A DNA stretch of 64,000 nt from Synergistaceae bacterium (GTDB taxonomy: Bacteria; Synergistota; Synergistia; Synergistales; Aminobacteriaceae). Position 1 is the first letter of the stretch; the number at the start of each line of letters is the position of its first letter. This document shows, piece after piece, positions 26,822-35,126 of this stretch. The stretch is taken from assembly GCA_018436595.1 (NCBI GenBank), contig JAHDLC010000003.1:62001-126000 (forward strand). The letters are read 5' to 3'. Below the pieces are notes generated by a model. The model saw only the letters and a program-made list of their open reading frames with translations, was not told the DNA's origin and made no database searches. Made by a program: the position numbers and the translations under genes.

Positions 26822-29149
26822 ATGACGCTTCAGCACGTTGGAAAAAGCGTCCCCAGAGTGGACGCGGTAAAAAAAGCGACAGGCGAGGCCTGTTTCGTTG
26901 CCGACATTACCCTTCCCCGGATGCTCCGCGCAAAGGTCGTCCGGGCAGGCATCCCCCACGGAAAGATCCTGTCCATCGACACCTCGGCGGCGGAAGCCAT
27001 GCCCGGGGTGAAGAAGGTGGTCACGGGGCAGGGGTGCTCCATGCTCTTCGGCACCTGCCTGTGGGACCAGCCGCCCCTGGCGGTGGACAAGGTCCGCCAC
27101 GCCGGCGAAGCCGTGGCCGTGGTGCTGGCGGAGACGGAGAACCAGGCCGAAGCTGCGGCGAAGGCGGTGAAAGCGGAGTACGAGAAGCTCCCCTTCGTCC
27201 TCGATCCCGTGGAGGCCGCCGCCCCCGGGGCGCCCCTGATCCATGAGAAAAACGGCTCGTACCGCAGGGTGGAGTACTCGGTCCATCCGGTGCCGGGAAC
27301 CAACATCTTCCACCACTACAAGCTCCGCAAGGGCGAGAGCGAAAAAGGCTTCGCCGACGCGGACGTCACCGTGGAGGGCGAGTTCGAGTTCCCCATTTCC
27401 AGCCAGGCGCCCATCGAACCCCACGGGGCGATATGCCGCTTCAGCGCCGACGGGAGCATGGAGATCTGGGCCTCCAACCAGGCCCCCTTCGTCCTCCGGG
27501 ACGTGCTGGCCGACATGTTCACAATCCCCGCGTCGAAGGTTCGGGTCCACATTCCCTACCTCGGCGGCGGCTTCGGCGGCAAGTCCGACGTCTCCATCGA
27601 GCCTCTGGTGGCCTACGCGGCCAGCTTCGTCCCGGGGTATGCCGTGAAGCTCGTCCTCACCAGGAAAGAAGTCTTCACAAGCGCCCTGGTGGGCAGGGGC
27701 ATGAAGGGACGAATGAAGATCGGCGCGAAGAAGGACGGAACCTTCACGGCGCTGAAGGCGGAGATGTACTTCGCCGACGGGGCCTACGGCGACACGGGAT
27801 GGCCCGTGGACACCGTGGCTGGTCACAACTGCACCGGACCCTACGAGTTCCCCCATGTCACGGTGGACGTGTACGGAACATACACCAACTCCCCCATCGT
27901 GGGAGCCTACCGGGGATACGGCCATCCCGAAGGGCAGCTCATGTCGGGCCGCCTGATCGACAGGCTGGCCCGGAAGCTCGGCATGACACCCGGGGAGATC
28001 ATGCGGAAGAACTTCCTGTCCGAAGGGCGGCAGAACGCCCTCGGGCAGGTCATAAAGAAGAGCCACGGAGACCTTCCCGGCTGCCTCGCCGCCGTTGAGA
28101 AGGCCCTGGACGAGACCCCCCTCCCGAAAAACGACGACCGGTTCCTCTACGGCAGGGGCATCGCCTCCATGATGAAATCGCCCAAGATGGCGGCCAATGC
28201 CGCCTCCACCTGCACCGTCCAGGTCAACGCCGACGGGAGCGCCTTCGTGAACCTCTCGGGGATCGAGATGGGCCAGGGCGTCCAGACCGTCTTCGCCCAG
28301 ATGGCGGCCGAAGCCCTGCAGATCCCCATGGAAAAGGTGAAGTCCTATCCCGACGTGGACACCCAGTTCTCTCCCTGGGAGTGGCAGACCGTGGCCTCCA
28401 TGCAGACCTACCGGGGCGGGCGGGCCATCCAGGACGCCTGCGGACAGATCATCGACATCGCCAGGGAGACGGCGGCGAAGGTATGGAACTGCTCTCCGTC
28501 CCTGGTCGCCTACAGGAACGGCGAATGCGTCCACCCCAACACCGGGGAGACCCTCTCCCTGGGAAGGCTGGCCAGGGGGTTCATGGCCCCTGACGGGCTG
28601 ACCATAGGGGCGCCCCTCGGGGCCACGGGCTGGTACCGGGTCCCCGGGATCGTGGAGCCGGACCCGGAGACGGGCATGGGCAACGCGGCGGGAAGCTGGA
28701 CCTTCGGAAGCCAGGGCTGCACCCTCAGGGTGGACAGGCAGACCGGTGAAGTGAAGATCCTCCACTTCGCCTCGGCCTTCGACGTGGGGAAGGCCGTCAA
28801 CCCCGCCACGGCACGAGGGCAGGTCACCGGCGGCGTGGTCCAGGGCATGGGCGCGGCCCTCATGGAAAAAATCCTCTTCACCGATGACGGCGTGGCAAAG
28901 AACGTCAACTTCCCGGCCTACAAGATTCCGAGGCTGAAGGACGCCCCGGAAAAACAGACCGTGGTGCTGCTGGAGACACCCAACCCCGAAGGCCCCTGGA
29001 GCGCCAAACCCATGGCGGAACACCCCATCGTGGCTGTGGCCCCGGTGATCCTCAACGCCCTCCGGGACGCCACCGGTGTTGAATTCACCACCCTTCCGGT
29101 GACACCGGACATAATACTCGAAGCCCTCGGGGCAAAGGAGGCCCGGTAA
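26822..29149 (+). CDS. Xanthine dehydrogenase/aldehyde oxidase family molybdenum subunit
   Basis: A 775-residue molybdopterin-cytosine-dinucleotide-type hydroxylase large subunit. The N-terminal a/b hammerhead domain has DAVKKATGEACFVADI; the cofactor domain has IPYLGGGFGGKSD near residue 250, GAYRGYGHPEGQ near 365, and EMGQGVQTVFAQMAAEAL near 480. The Glu that acts as base usually sits in GAKGxGE; here the segment reads SAKPMAEHP near 730, so the Glu is kept but its surroundings differ. The small Fe-S subunit follows by 1 bp, but no FAD subunit is encoded. With nucleobase transporter and deaminase genes on both sides, hydroxylation of a purine, pyrimidine or related heterocycle is likely. 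Confidence 0.88.
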   Translation: MTLQHVGKSVPRVDAVKKATGEACFVADITLPRMLRAKVVRAGIPHGKILSIDTSAAEAMPGVKKVVTGQGCSMLFGTCLWDQPPLAVDKVRHAGEAVAVVLAETENQAEAAAKAVKAEYEKLPFVLDPVEAAAPGAPLIHEKNGSYRRVEYSVHPVPGTNIFHHYKLRKGESEKGFADADVTVEGEFEFPISSQAPIEPHGAICRFSADGSMEIWASNQAPFVLRDVLADMFTIPASKVRVHIPYLGGGFGGKSDVSIEPLVAYAASFVPGYAVKLVLTRKEVFTSALVGRGMKGRMKIGAKKDGTFTALKAEMYFADGAYGDTGWPVDTVAGHNCTGPYEFPHVTVDVYGTYTNSPIVGAYRGYGHPEGQLMSGRLIDRLARKLGMTPGEIMRKNFLSEGRQNALGQVIKKSHGDLPGCLAAVEKALDETPLPKNDDRFLYGRGIASMMKSPKMAANAASTCTVQVNADGSAFVNLSGIEMGQGVQTVFAQMAAEALQIPMEKVKSYPDVDTQFSPWEWQTVASMQTYRGGRAIQDACGQIIDIARETAAKVWNCSPSLVAYRNGECVHPNTGETLSLGRLARGFMAPDGLTIGAPLGATGWYRVPGIVEPDPETGMGNAAGSWTFGSQGCTLRVDRQTGEVKILHFASAFDVGKAVNPATARGQVTGGVVQGMGAALMEKILFTDDGVAKNVNFPAYKIPRLKDAPEKQTVVLLETPNPEGPWSAKPMAEHPIVAVAPVILNALRDATGVEFTTLPVTPDIILEALGAKEAR

Positions 29150-29150
29150 G

Positions 29151-29621
29151 ATGCCCGTCCTCAATTTCACCGTCAACGGCGTTCCCAGGACCGTCCATCT
29201 CGAGGAAGGGAGGGTCATGCTCTCCTCGGTCCTCCGGGACTCTCTCGGCCTCACGGGAACCAAGGTCGGGTGCGGCACGGGCCAGTGCGGCTCCTGCACG
29301 GTGGTTCTGAACGGCAGGGCCGTCACCAGCTGCACTACGCCGGCTGAAAAGTGCGAAGGCGCCGACGTGCTCACCATCGAGGCCCTCGCCGAGGGAGGGG
29401 TTCTCCACCCCATCCAGCAGGCCTTCGTGGACGCCGGGGCGATCCAGTGCGGCTTCTGCACCCCCGGCCTCATCATGAGGCTGTACGCCCTCCTCACCGT
29501 GAACCCGGACGCGACGGACGACATCCTTGCGGAAGAGATCAACAAGCACCTCTGCCGCTGCACGGGCTACGAGGCGATCCTCGCCGCCGCCCGGCTTGCC
29601 CGGGAGAGAATGAAGAAATAA
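29151..29621 (+). CDS. Molybdenum hydroxylase 2x[2Fe-2S] small subunit
   Basis: A 156-residue iron-sulfur subunit. The plant-ferredoxin-type cluster ligands are in VGCGTGQCGSCTV and a later Cys in TSC; the second, helical cluster domain has CGFCTPGLIM and LCRCTGY. Length and all eight cysteines are as in the XDH/AOX small subunit family. AAAGGAGG overlaps the end of the large-subunit gene. Electrons would pass from Mo to these two clusters; the next acceptor is not encoded nearby, since there is no FAD subunit. Confidence 0.93.
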   Translation: MPVLNFTVNGVPRTVHLEEGRVMLSSVLRDSLGLTGTKVGCGTGQCGSCTVVLNGRAVTSCTTPAEKCEGADVLTIEALAEGGVLHPIQQAFVDAGAIQCGFCTPGLIMRLYALLTVNPDATDDILAEEINKHLCRCTGYEAILAAARLARERMKK

Positions 29622-29668
29622 CGGGAGAAGGAGTTCCTCCCTTCCCCACAAGAAAGGAGAAGATATCC

Positions 29669-30877
29669 ATGGCTTTCAGTCTTCTGATCAAAAACGCCCG
29701 TACCCGGTTTTCCGGCGGAAAGCTAGTTTCCATAGGCATCGAGGGCGACACAATCGCCGCGGTGGGGGAAAACCTTCCCGAGGCCGGAGCTGCGCAGGTC
29801 ATCGACGCCGAAGGCAGGCTCGTCACCGAGTCCTTCGTGAACGGCCATCTTCACCTCTGCAAAGTCTACACCCTCGAGATGGTGGGCCAGGACGCCCTTT
29901 CCTCCTACCACGGCGGCTCCATGGGGGGCGCCATGACGGCCATCGAACAGGCCTCCAGGGTGAAGGACAGGTACGATGAAAAGTGGATCATCGAAAATGT
30001 CCGCAAAGCCTGCCGCCTCGCCCAGAAATACGGCAACACCCACATCCGCGCCTTCGCCGACACGGACACCAAGGCGAAGCTGGAGGGTGTCAAGGCCCTG
30101 ATCAAGGCCCGGGAGGAGTTCAAAGGCATCGTGGACCTCCAGGTGGTGGCCTTCCCCCAGGACGGCGTGGTGCGCGACCCCGGCGCCGAGGACTATATCC
30201 GGAAGGCAATGGAGCTGGGGGCCGACGTGGTGGGCGGCATTCCCTGGATCGAGTACACCGACGCCGACATGCAGGAGCACATCGACAGGATGTTCGCCCT
30301 GGCGAAGGAGTTCGACAAGGACGTCTCCATGCTCATCGACGACGCCGGCGACCCGGGCCTCAGGTCCCTCGAGATGCTGGCGGTGAAAACGCTGAAGGAA
30401 GGCTGGCAGGGACGGGTCACCGCCCAGCACTGCCGGGCCATGGCCATGTACCGGGAGCCCTACTTCCGCAAGATCCTGGCCCTGCTCCAGAAGGCCTCCA
30501 TCGGCCTGGTGAGCGATCCCCAGACCGGCCCCCTCCACGCCCGGGTCCGGGACCTCTACGACTCCGGCGTTGCCGTCGCCCTCGGCCAGGACGACATCGC
30601 CGACGCCTACTACCCCTTCGGCAGGAACAACATGCTCGAAGTGGCCTTCCTGGCGGTCCACCTGCTGTGGATGACCACCTTCAGCGACATGGAGATCATC
30701 TACGACCTCATCACCACCAACGCGGCGAAGGCCATGGGCATCAGGGGACACGTCCTCGAGCCCGGCGGGAGCGCCGACCTGGTGGTGCTGAACGCCAACG
30801 ACGTCTACCACGCCATCTGGGAGCACGAGGCCCCCTTCAGGGTCATCCGGAAGGGACAGGACGTCACCCTGAAATAA
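29669..30877 (+). CDS. CodA-like amidohydrolase with altered active site
   Basis: A 402-residue relative of cytosine deaminase, starting at ATG 29669 behind AAAGGAG. It keeps the HxH ligands (NGHLHLCK), the VTAQHCRAMAMY histidine and the late Asp (GQDDIADAYYPFG). In a gap-free match to E. coli CodA, however, metal ligand His214 is Leu and catalytic Glu217 is Asp (SMLIDDAGD for DVHCDEIDD), and the His before the late Asp is Gln. So it probably binds metal differently, or acts on another substrate. It is 47 bp after the Fe-S subunit and ends at a strong terminator, hence in the same operon. It may hydrolyse the product of the hydroxylase. Confidence 0.75.
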   Translation: MAFSLLIKNARTRFSGGKLVSIGIEGDTIAAVGENLPEAGAAQVIDAEGRLVTESFVNGHLHLCKVYTLEMVGQDALSSYHGGSMGGAMTAIEQASRVKDRYDEKWIIENVRKACRLAQKYGNTHIRAFADTDTKAKLEGVKALIKAREEFKGIVDLQVVAFPQDGVVRDPGAEDYIRKAMELGADVVGGIPWIEYTDADMQEHIDRMFALAKEFDKDVSMLIDDAGDPGLRSLEMLAVKTLKEGWQGRVTAQHCRAMAMYREPYFRKILALLQKASIGLVSDPQTGPLHARVRDLYDSGVAVALGQDDIADAYYPFGRNNMLEVAFLAVHLLWMTTFSDMEIIYDLITTNAAKAMGIRGHVLEPGGSADLVVLNANDVYHAIWEHEAPFRVIRKGQDVTLK

Positions 30878-30892
30878 CCCCTCCGAAGCACG

Positions 30893-30925
30893 GCATCCCC
30901 CTCCCGAAGGAGGGGGATGCTTTTT
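30893..30925 (+). terminator. Intrinsic terminator ending the heterocycle-uptake operon
   Basis: GCATCCCCCTCC (30893-30904) pairs perfectly with GGAGGGGGATGC (30909-30920) across a CGAA tetraloop, followed by TTTTT. Confidence 0.95.
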
Positions 30926-30947
30926 CAGGCCTTTTTTAAAAAACAGC

Positions 30948-31156
30948 GGGAGTGTTGCCGGGCATAAGGTGAATTCGCCAACTCCAGGGGCGAAGAGACA
31001 ATCCCCTGGGGGACAGCGCCATGCCGAGAAACCGACAAGGATGTCGGTTTCACAAGCAGGCAACCGGCGAACGAAGGTAGCCGAGTTGATCGCTTGAGCA
31101 GTTGTCAGGGATGACAATGTGCGCCGGCGGCCCAAGCGAGCACCGGTAACGCTCCC
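30948..31156. repeat. Structured intergenic repeat, copy 2
   Basis: This 209-bp element shares end blocks and internal stems with 1227-1345. Ends are GGGAGTGTTGCCGG and CCGGTAACGCTCCC, again pairable across 14 positions; the C-G pair of copy 1 is a T-A pair here. The AAACCGACA/TGTCGGTTT and TTGTCA/TGACAA stems are kept, as is CGGCCCAAGCGAGCACCGGT. It carries about 90 extra bases, including a CCAGGGG/CCCCTGG hairpin. It starts 28 bp past the stop of the SpoIIE-type gene on the minus strand. The 30878-31183 gap contains nothing else but the plus-strand terminator. Confidence 0.75.
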
Positions 31157-31183
31157 TGCTGGAAAAAACTGCGGATTTTCCCT

Positions 31184-32365
31184 TCAAATGAACGAAACGG
31201 TCACTTCCTTCAGGTACTTTTCCTCCAGGGTGCGGACGATGGTCCGGATGATGTTCCGGCGCATTTCCAGCTCCACCGGCAGGGTGGGGTCCTGGTGGGC
31301 CTCGTTCACCCTCGTCCCCACCACAAAGGAAATCCGGTCGCTCTCCAGCAGCAGGGAGGCCAGCCTCGCCGCCGAGTTCTTCTCCCGGACGATCTCCTTT
31401 CCGTCCAGGATCTTGGACACCAGGGTCAGGGTGAGGATCCCCTCGGTGATGAGGTCCACCCCGTCCATGGAGGACAGGGGCGGCATTCCCCCCCGGGCCG
31501 TGGCGAGGTCCGTCACAAGAGGGCGTCCCAGCTCCCTGGCCACGATTTCGGCGGTGGTGCCGCCGCAGATGGCCTTCCGTCCCGGGAATTTCCCGAGCAT
31601 TTCGGCGTACTCCCTGTCCCGTTGCCCGTCGAAGGGAGGGCCTGAAAGCACCAGGAGCTTCCGGGGCGACCGGAAATACATGACGGCGCAGGTCACGTCG
31701 TCACCGGCATGCTCATGGGGCTCCCTGACCAGTGCCTCGGAGACGATGCGCCTCGACAGCTCCCGCGAAGAGAGCCCGGGCCTGTCCCGAAGCAGACGCA
31801 GGATGTATTCCGTGCATTTTTCCTCCCCCCATCCGGTGGGGTTCGCCCAGGATCCCATGCCCGCCTGGGTCACCCCGTCGGAAAACAGGATGATCCTGTC
31901 CTCGGGCCGGGCAAAGAATTCGTTCACCGTGATCTTCCGGTCCTTCCACCGGGACGAGGCCATCTCCCGCCTGCCCGGGGTCATCACCCTCCCGCCCCGC
32001 ACAAGAAGGAAGGGGGGGTTGTCCATCTCGATCACCCGGGTCCAGCCGTGGAGCACCGCATCCACGATAGTGAAGGTGGCATAGCTTATCCCCCGGACTT
32101 TGCACACCGGCAGGGCATCCATCATCACCTCGGCGGACCGGAGGATCTCCATGTCCCCCTCCATGAAGCGGAGGGCCATGGTGGCCGTCATGGAGGAGAG
32201 GATGCTCGCCTTTATCCCGCTCCCAAGGCCGTCGGAGAGCACGGACACCACCCTGTTCCTCCCCGGGATTTTCCGGGAGAAAAAGCTGTCGCCGCAGACG
32301 AACTGCCCCGTCTTCCTCTTCTGGAAAAAGTCCACGTCCAGGAACAGGGGATCGGCTGAGTTCAT
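31184..32365 (-). CDS. SpoIIE-type PP2C serine phosphatase
   Basis: A 393-residue protein with a SpoIIE/PP2C phosphatase domain at residues 15-235. Metal-binding motifs are present: SVLSDGLGSGIKAS near 43, IILFSDGVTQAG near 158 and AGDDVTCAVMYF near 220. The remaining 150 residues (KLLVLSGPPFDGQRDREY...) form a conserved-looking extra region of unknown role. The start ATG overlaps the stop of the hydrogenase gene (TAATG) with GGAGG upstream. The three-gene order with a 2Fe-2S protein and a sensory hydrogenase is known from clostridia and Thermotoga, and suggests that redox or H2 sensing is relayed by dephosphorylation. Confidence 0.87.
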   Translation of the reverse strand: MNSADPLFLDVDFFQKRKTGQFVCGDSFFSRKIPGRNRVVSVLSDGLGSGIKASILSSMTATMALRFMEGDMEILRSAEVMMDALPVCKVRGISYATFTIVDAVLHGWTRVIEMDNPPFLLVRGGRVMTPGRREMASSRWKDRKITVNEFFARPEDRIILFSDGVTQAGMGSWANPTGWGEEKCTEYILRLLRDRPGLSSRELSRRIVSEALVREPHEHAGDDVTCAVMYFRSPRKLLVLSGPPFDGQRDREYAEMLGKFPGRKAICGGTTAEIVARELGRPLVTDLATARGGMPPLSSMDGVDLITEGILTLTLVSKILDGKEIVREKNSAARLASLLLESDRISFVVGTRVNEAHQDPTLPVELEMRRNIIRTIVRTLEEKYLKEVTVSFI

Positions 32366-34080
32366 TAGTCCTCCCCCCTGCCGCAGTCGTCGCTCTCCTG
32401 CTCGGAATACCCTTCGGCGATGGACCGCAGCAGCATCTCCGTGTCGGCCATGTGCTCACCGAGGCGGCAGGCGATCTCCTGGACGGTGAGGACGTTCCTC
32501 TCGATGACCTCGGCGGCCCGCTGGGCGATCTTGTCCCGCTTCAGCTCCCTCCGGGTCACGTCGAGCATCACCGCCCCCACCGTCTCCCCCGGCTCGATGG
32601 AGAACAGGGTGATGTCGAGCAGTACATCCCCGACGCGGTAATGGTCCAGGTGGATGTCCTGCCCCTTCTCCAGCACGATCTCGAACAGGTGGGAAAAGGG
32701 AAGGATCCGGCTGAGGATGCAGCCCTTCAGCCCCGGCTCCGCCCGGTACACCAGCATGGCCTGCTCGCCGAAGAGCCGGGCGAACCGTTCGTTGCACTCC
32801 ACGATGTGGAGGTTCCGGTCCACGATCACCACGCCGGAGGGCATGGTCCGCAGCAGGGCGTTCGCCTTCTTCTGGGCCTGGTTCCTCATGTGGATCACGC
32901 ACATCTCCGGTTCCGCCCGGCCGAGAGCCAGGGCCGCCGCAAGCTCCCGGCACGTCCCGTAGCCGCACCCCCCGCAGTTTACCTCGTCTTCCGGCCGGTT
33001 CTTCCCCACTCTCCTCAGGGCGTTCTTCAGGTCATCTTCACCCACTTCCGGGGCGTCCGACCCCAGCAGGAGCAGATGCCCCGGGGCGTCCGACAGGTTG
33101 GCGTAGGCTTCGACACGGTTCCGGCGGAGCAGCCCCGGCTCCTCCCACGTGCCGCCGGGACCGTTTATGCACCCGCCGAGACAGGCAAAGCACTCAAGGA
33201 ACACGGGGGCCCCCAGGCTCTCCGGAGAAAGCCCCCGGAGATAGCGGCGCAGATTCTGCAGTCCCGACACGGTGACAAAGCGGACCTTCCTGTCCACTCC
33301 GCTGGCCCGGATCATGTCGCTCATGCCGCCCTCCACCGGGTAGAGGAAACCGTCGCCGGAAGGTTCGGGGAAAAACCGGTCCTCCTCCCCCGGAACGCAC
33401 TTCTCCGGGGCAACTCCTTCCTCCCGGAGCCATCGGCGGAGTTCCCGGAAGGTGAGTGCCGCGTCGATGGTGTCCACCGACCGGTCGGACTCGTCCTTCC
33501 GGGCGATGCACGGCCCGATGAACACCACGGCGCCCTCCGGATCCACCATCTCCTTGAAGATCCGGCAATGGGCCTCCACGGGAGAGGGAACCTTCGTGAG
33601 GGTCCCGGCAAGTTCGGGGAGGTATTTTTCCACGTAGGACACAACGCTCGGGCAGGTGGTGGAGAGGAAGAGTCCGGGATCGGCGTCGGAAAGGGTCTTC
33701 GCCAGGGATTCGCACACCGCCTGGGCGCCGAGGGCCGTCTCCCCCACGCCGGAAAAGCCCAGGCGCTTCAGGGCGGCCACCAGGCAGGAGGAATCCAGGC
33801 CGGGGAACTCGCAGGCCCACGTGGGGGCCATGGAGGCGTACACTCTCCTCCCGGAGGCGATCATAGCCTTCACCCGGGGGAGATCCAGGCGGGGTTTTAT
33901 CGCCTGGACGGGGCAGGCTTCCACGCACAGGCCGCAGGCCACGCACAGCTCCGGAATGACCGCCGCCTGCCCCCGCTCGACGCGGATCGCCTTCACCGGG
34001 CATTCCCGGATGCACCGGTAGCATCCCTGGCATTCCGAACCAAAGGACACCACGTCCTGGGAGACCACGCGGTCAGTCAT
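32365..34080 (-). CDS. HydS-like sensory [FeFe]-hydrogenase with PAS domain
   Basis: A 571-residue multidomain protein. Two 4Fe-4S ferredoxin motifs (CQGCYRCIRECP and CVACGLCVEACP) occupy residues 17-60. The H-cluster domain keeps its four cysteines, in STTCPS near 143, GPCIARKDES near 191 and ECFACLGGC near 300-304. The proton-relay Cys preceding the first ligand is Thr, as in sensory hydrogenases. An additional Fe-S motif CGGCGYGTC lies near 369 and a PAS domain at about 410-520. The ATG at 34080 has GGGGAGG six bases upstream. It overlaps both neighbours, implying strict coupling. Likely senses H2 or redox state rather than producing H2. Confidence 0.88.
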   Translation of the reverse strand: MTDRVVSQDVVSFGSECQGCYRCIRECPVKAIRVERGQAAVIPELCVACGLCVEACPVQAIKPRLDLPRVKAMIASGRRVYASMAPTWACEFPGLDSSCLVAALKRLGFSGVGETALGAQAVCESLAKTLSDADPGLFLSTTCPSVVSYVEKYLPELAGTLTKVPSPVEAHCRIFKEMVDPEGAVVFIGPCIARKDESDRSVDTIDAALTFRELRRWLREEGVAPEKCVPGEEDRFFPEPSGDGFLYPVEGGMSDMIRASGVDRKVRFVTVSGLQNLRRYLRGLSPESLGAPVFLECFACLGGCINGPGGTWEEPGLLRRNRVEAYANLSDAPGHLLLLGSDAPEVGEDDLKNALRRVGKNRPEDEVNCGGCGYGTCRELAAALALGRAEPEMCVIHMRNQAQKKANALLRTMPSGVVIVDRNLHIVECNERFARLFGEQAMLVYRAEPGLKGCILSRILPFSHLFEIVLEKGQDIHLDHYRVGDVLLDITLFSIEPGETVGAVMLDVTRRELKRDKIAQRAAEVIERNVLTVQEIACRLGEHMADTEMLLRSIAEGYSEQESDDCGRGED

Positions 34081-34342
34081 GAACATCCTCCCCTTCCCCG
34101 AATTCCCTGAGCAGAATCTCCTCTATGCCATCGGGGGACACTCCCGTATAAACGGCATCATCCACCCGCACCACGGGCCCCTTCGAACACAGCCCCTCGC
34201 ACCGGCTTCCCTTGAGAAAAACCCCGGCCTCGATATCATGCTCCTTCAGAAAGGTCCTGATCACCTCCAGGGTACGGGCATTTCCCCTGGCAAAACAGGA
34301 GCTGCCCATGCAGAGGGTGATCTCCCTCTTTTTTTTCATCAT
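34073..34342 (-). CDS. Thioredoxin-like 2Fe-2S ferredoxin (NuoE-like)
   Basis: An 89-residue protein of the NuoE/thioredoxin-like 2Fe-2S family. The four-cysteine pattern is CMGSSC near residues 11-16 and RCEGLC near 48-52, followed by GPVVRVDDAVYTGVSPDGIEEIL. It is the first gene of the hydrogenase-phosphatase operon and overlaps the hydrogenase gene by 8 bp. AAGGAGG lies 11 bases before ATG 34342; a second ATG follows immediately. Such small subunits pass electrons to HydS-type or HydA-type proteins. Confidence 0.87.
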   Translation of the reverse strand: MMKKKREITLCMGSSCFARGNARTLEVIRTFLKEHDIEAGVFLKGSRCEGLCSKGPVVRVDDAVYTGVSPDGIEEILLREFGEGEDVHD

Positions 34343-34482
34343 GACGCACAGCGCCTCCTTGATCGTACTTCACGGCAATGATACTATAAAGTTACATTTT
34401 TCACTAAATCAGAATACAAATATAGAAAAATACCAATAAATCACCACATGAGAATGACCGACAACGCTCTGAAAAGGAATGG

Positions 34483-34488
34483 TATAAT
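34483..34488 (+). promoter_or_regulatory. -10 box of rubrerythrin promoter
   Basis: A consensus TATAAT stands in an AT-rich patch 44 bp before the rubrerythrin start. The matching -35 is weak (CCGACA or GACAAC near 34458-34465), as might be expected for an activated, stress-responsive promoter. Confidence 0.5.
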
Positions 34489-34531
34489 ATTTGCTGAACT
34501 TGTCATCACTATCACACCGGGAGGAATCGCA

Positions 34532-35116
34532 TTGAAATCACTCAAGGGAACGAAAACAGAAGAAAACCTCATGAAAGCCTTCGCGGGCGAGTCGCAGGCG
34601 CGAAACAGGTACAGCTACTACTCATCCGCGGCAAAAAAGGAAGGGTACGTCCAGATTTCCAACATCTTCGCCGAGACGGCCGAAAATGAGAAGGAGCACG
34701 CGAAGCTTTTCTTCAAGTTCCTTGTCAAGGATGTCAACGGCAGCATGGTGACCATACACGCCGATTATCCGGCGGCCTTCGGCGACACGAAGGAAAACCT
34801 CCTCGCCGCAGCCGAGGGAGAGCACGAGGAGTGGGGAACCCTGTATCCCGAGTTTGCGAAAACCGCCGAAGAAGAAGGCTTCAGGGAAGTGGCCCGGGTG
34901 TTCCGCGAAGTGGCCGAGGTGGAAGAACGGCACGAGAAACGGTACCGCAAGCTCCATGCCAACCTGGCCGCCGGTACGGTGTTCAAAAAGGACACCCCCG
35001 TGGAATGGAAGTGCAACAACTGCGGCTATGTCCACACCGGCAGGGAAGCGCCGGAACTCTGCCCCGCCTGCGCCCATCCGAAGGCCCACTTCGAGGTGTT
35101 CGTCGAAACATACTGA
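34532..35116 (+). CDS. Rubrerythrin
   Basis: A 194-residue non-haem iron peroxidase. The ferritin-like diiron domain has [14 protein letters not shown] near residue 17, [11 protein letters not shown] near 51, and two later Glu-rich helices (EGEHEEW and [10 protein letters not shown]). The C-terminal rubredoxin-like site is CNNCGY...CPACAHP. The true start is TTG at 34532, seven bases after GGGAGG; it restores the usual N-terminus (M)[12 protein letters not shown]. It removes peroxide using reduced pyridine nucleotide or rubredoxin in anaerobes. Confidence 0.95.
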   Translation: MKSLKGTKTEENLMKAFAGESQARNRYSYYSSAAKKEGYVQISNIFAETAENEKEHAKLFFKFLVKDVNGSMVTIHADYPAAFGDTKENLLAAAEGEHEEWGTLYPEFAKTAEEEGFREVARVFREVAEVEERHEKRYRKLHANLAAGTVFKKDTPVEWKCNNCGYVHTGREAPELCPACAHPKAHFEVFVETY

Positions 35117-35126
35117 AGAGCAGACA

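Noticed and set aside
26765-29563. A 932-codon open frame on the minus strand opposite the molybdenum hydroxylase genes
   Set aside because: It is the antisense shadow of well-supported enzyme genes in GC-rich DNA; its protein is rich in His, Gly and Pro and resembles no family.
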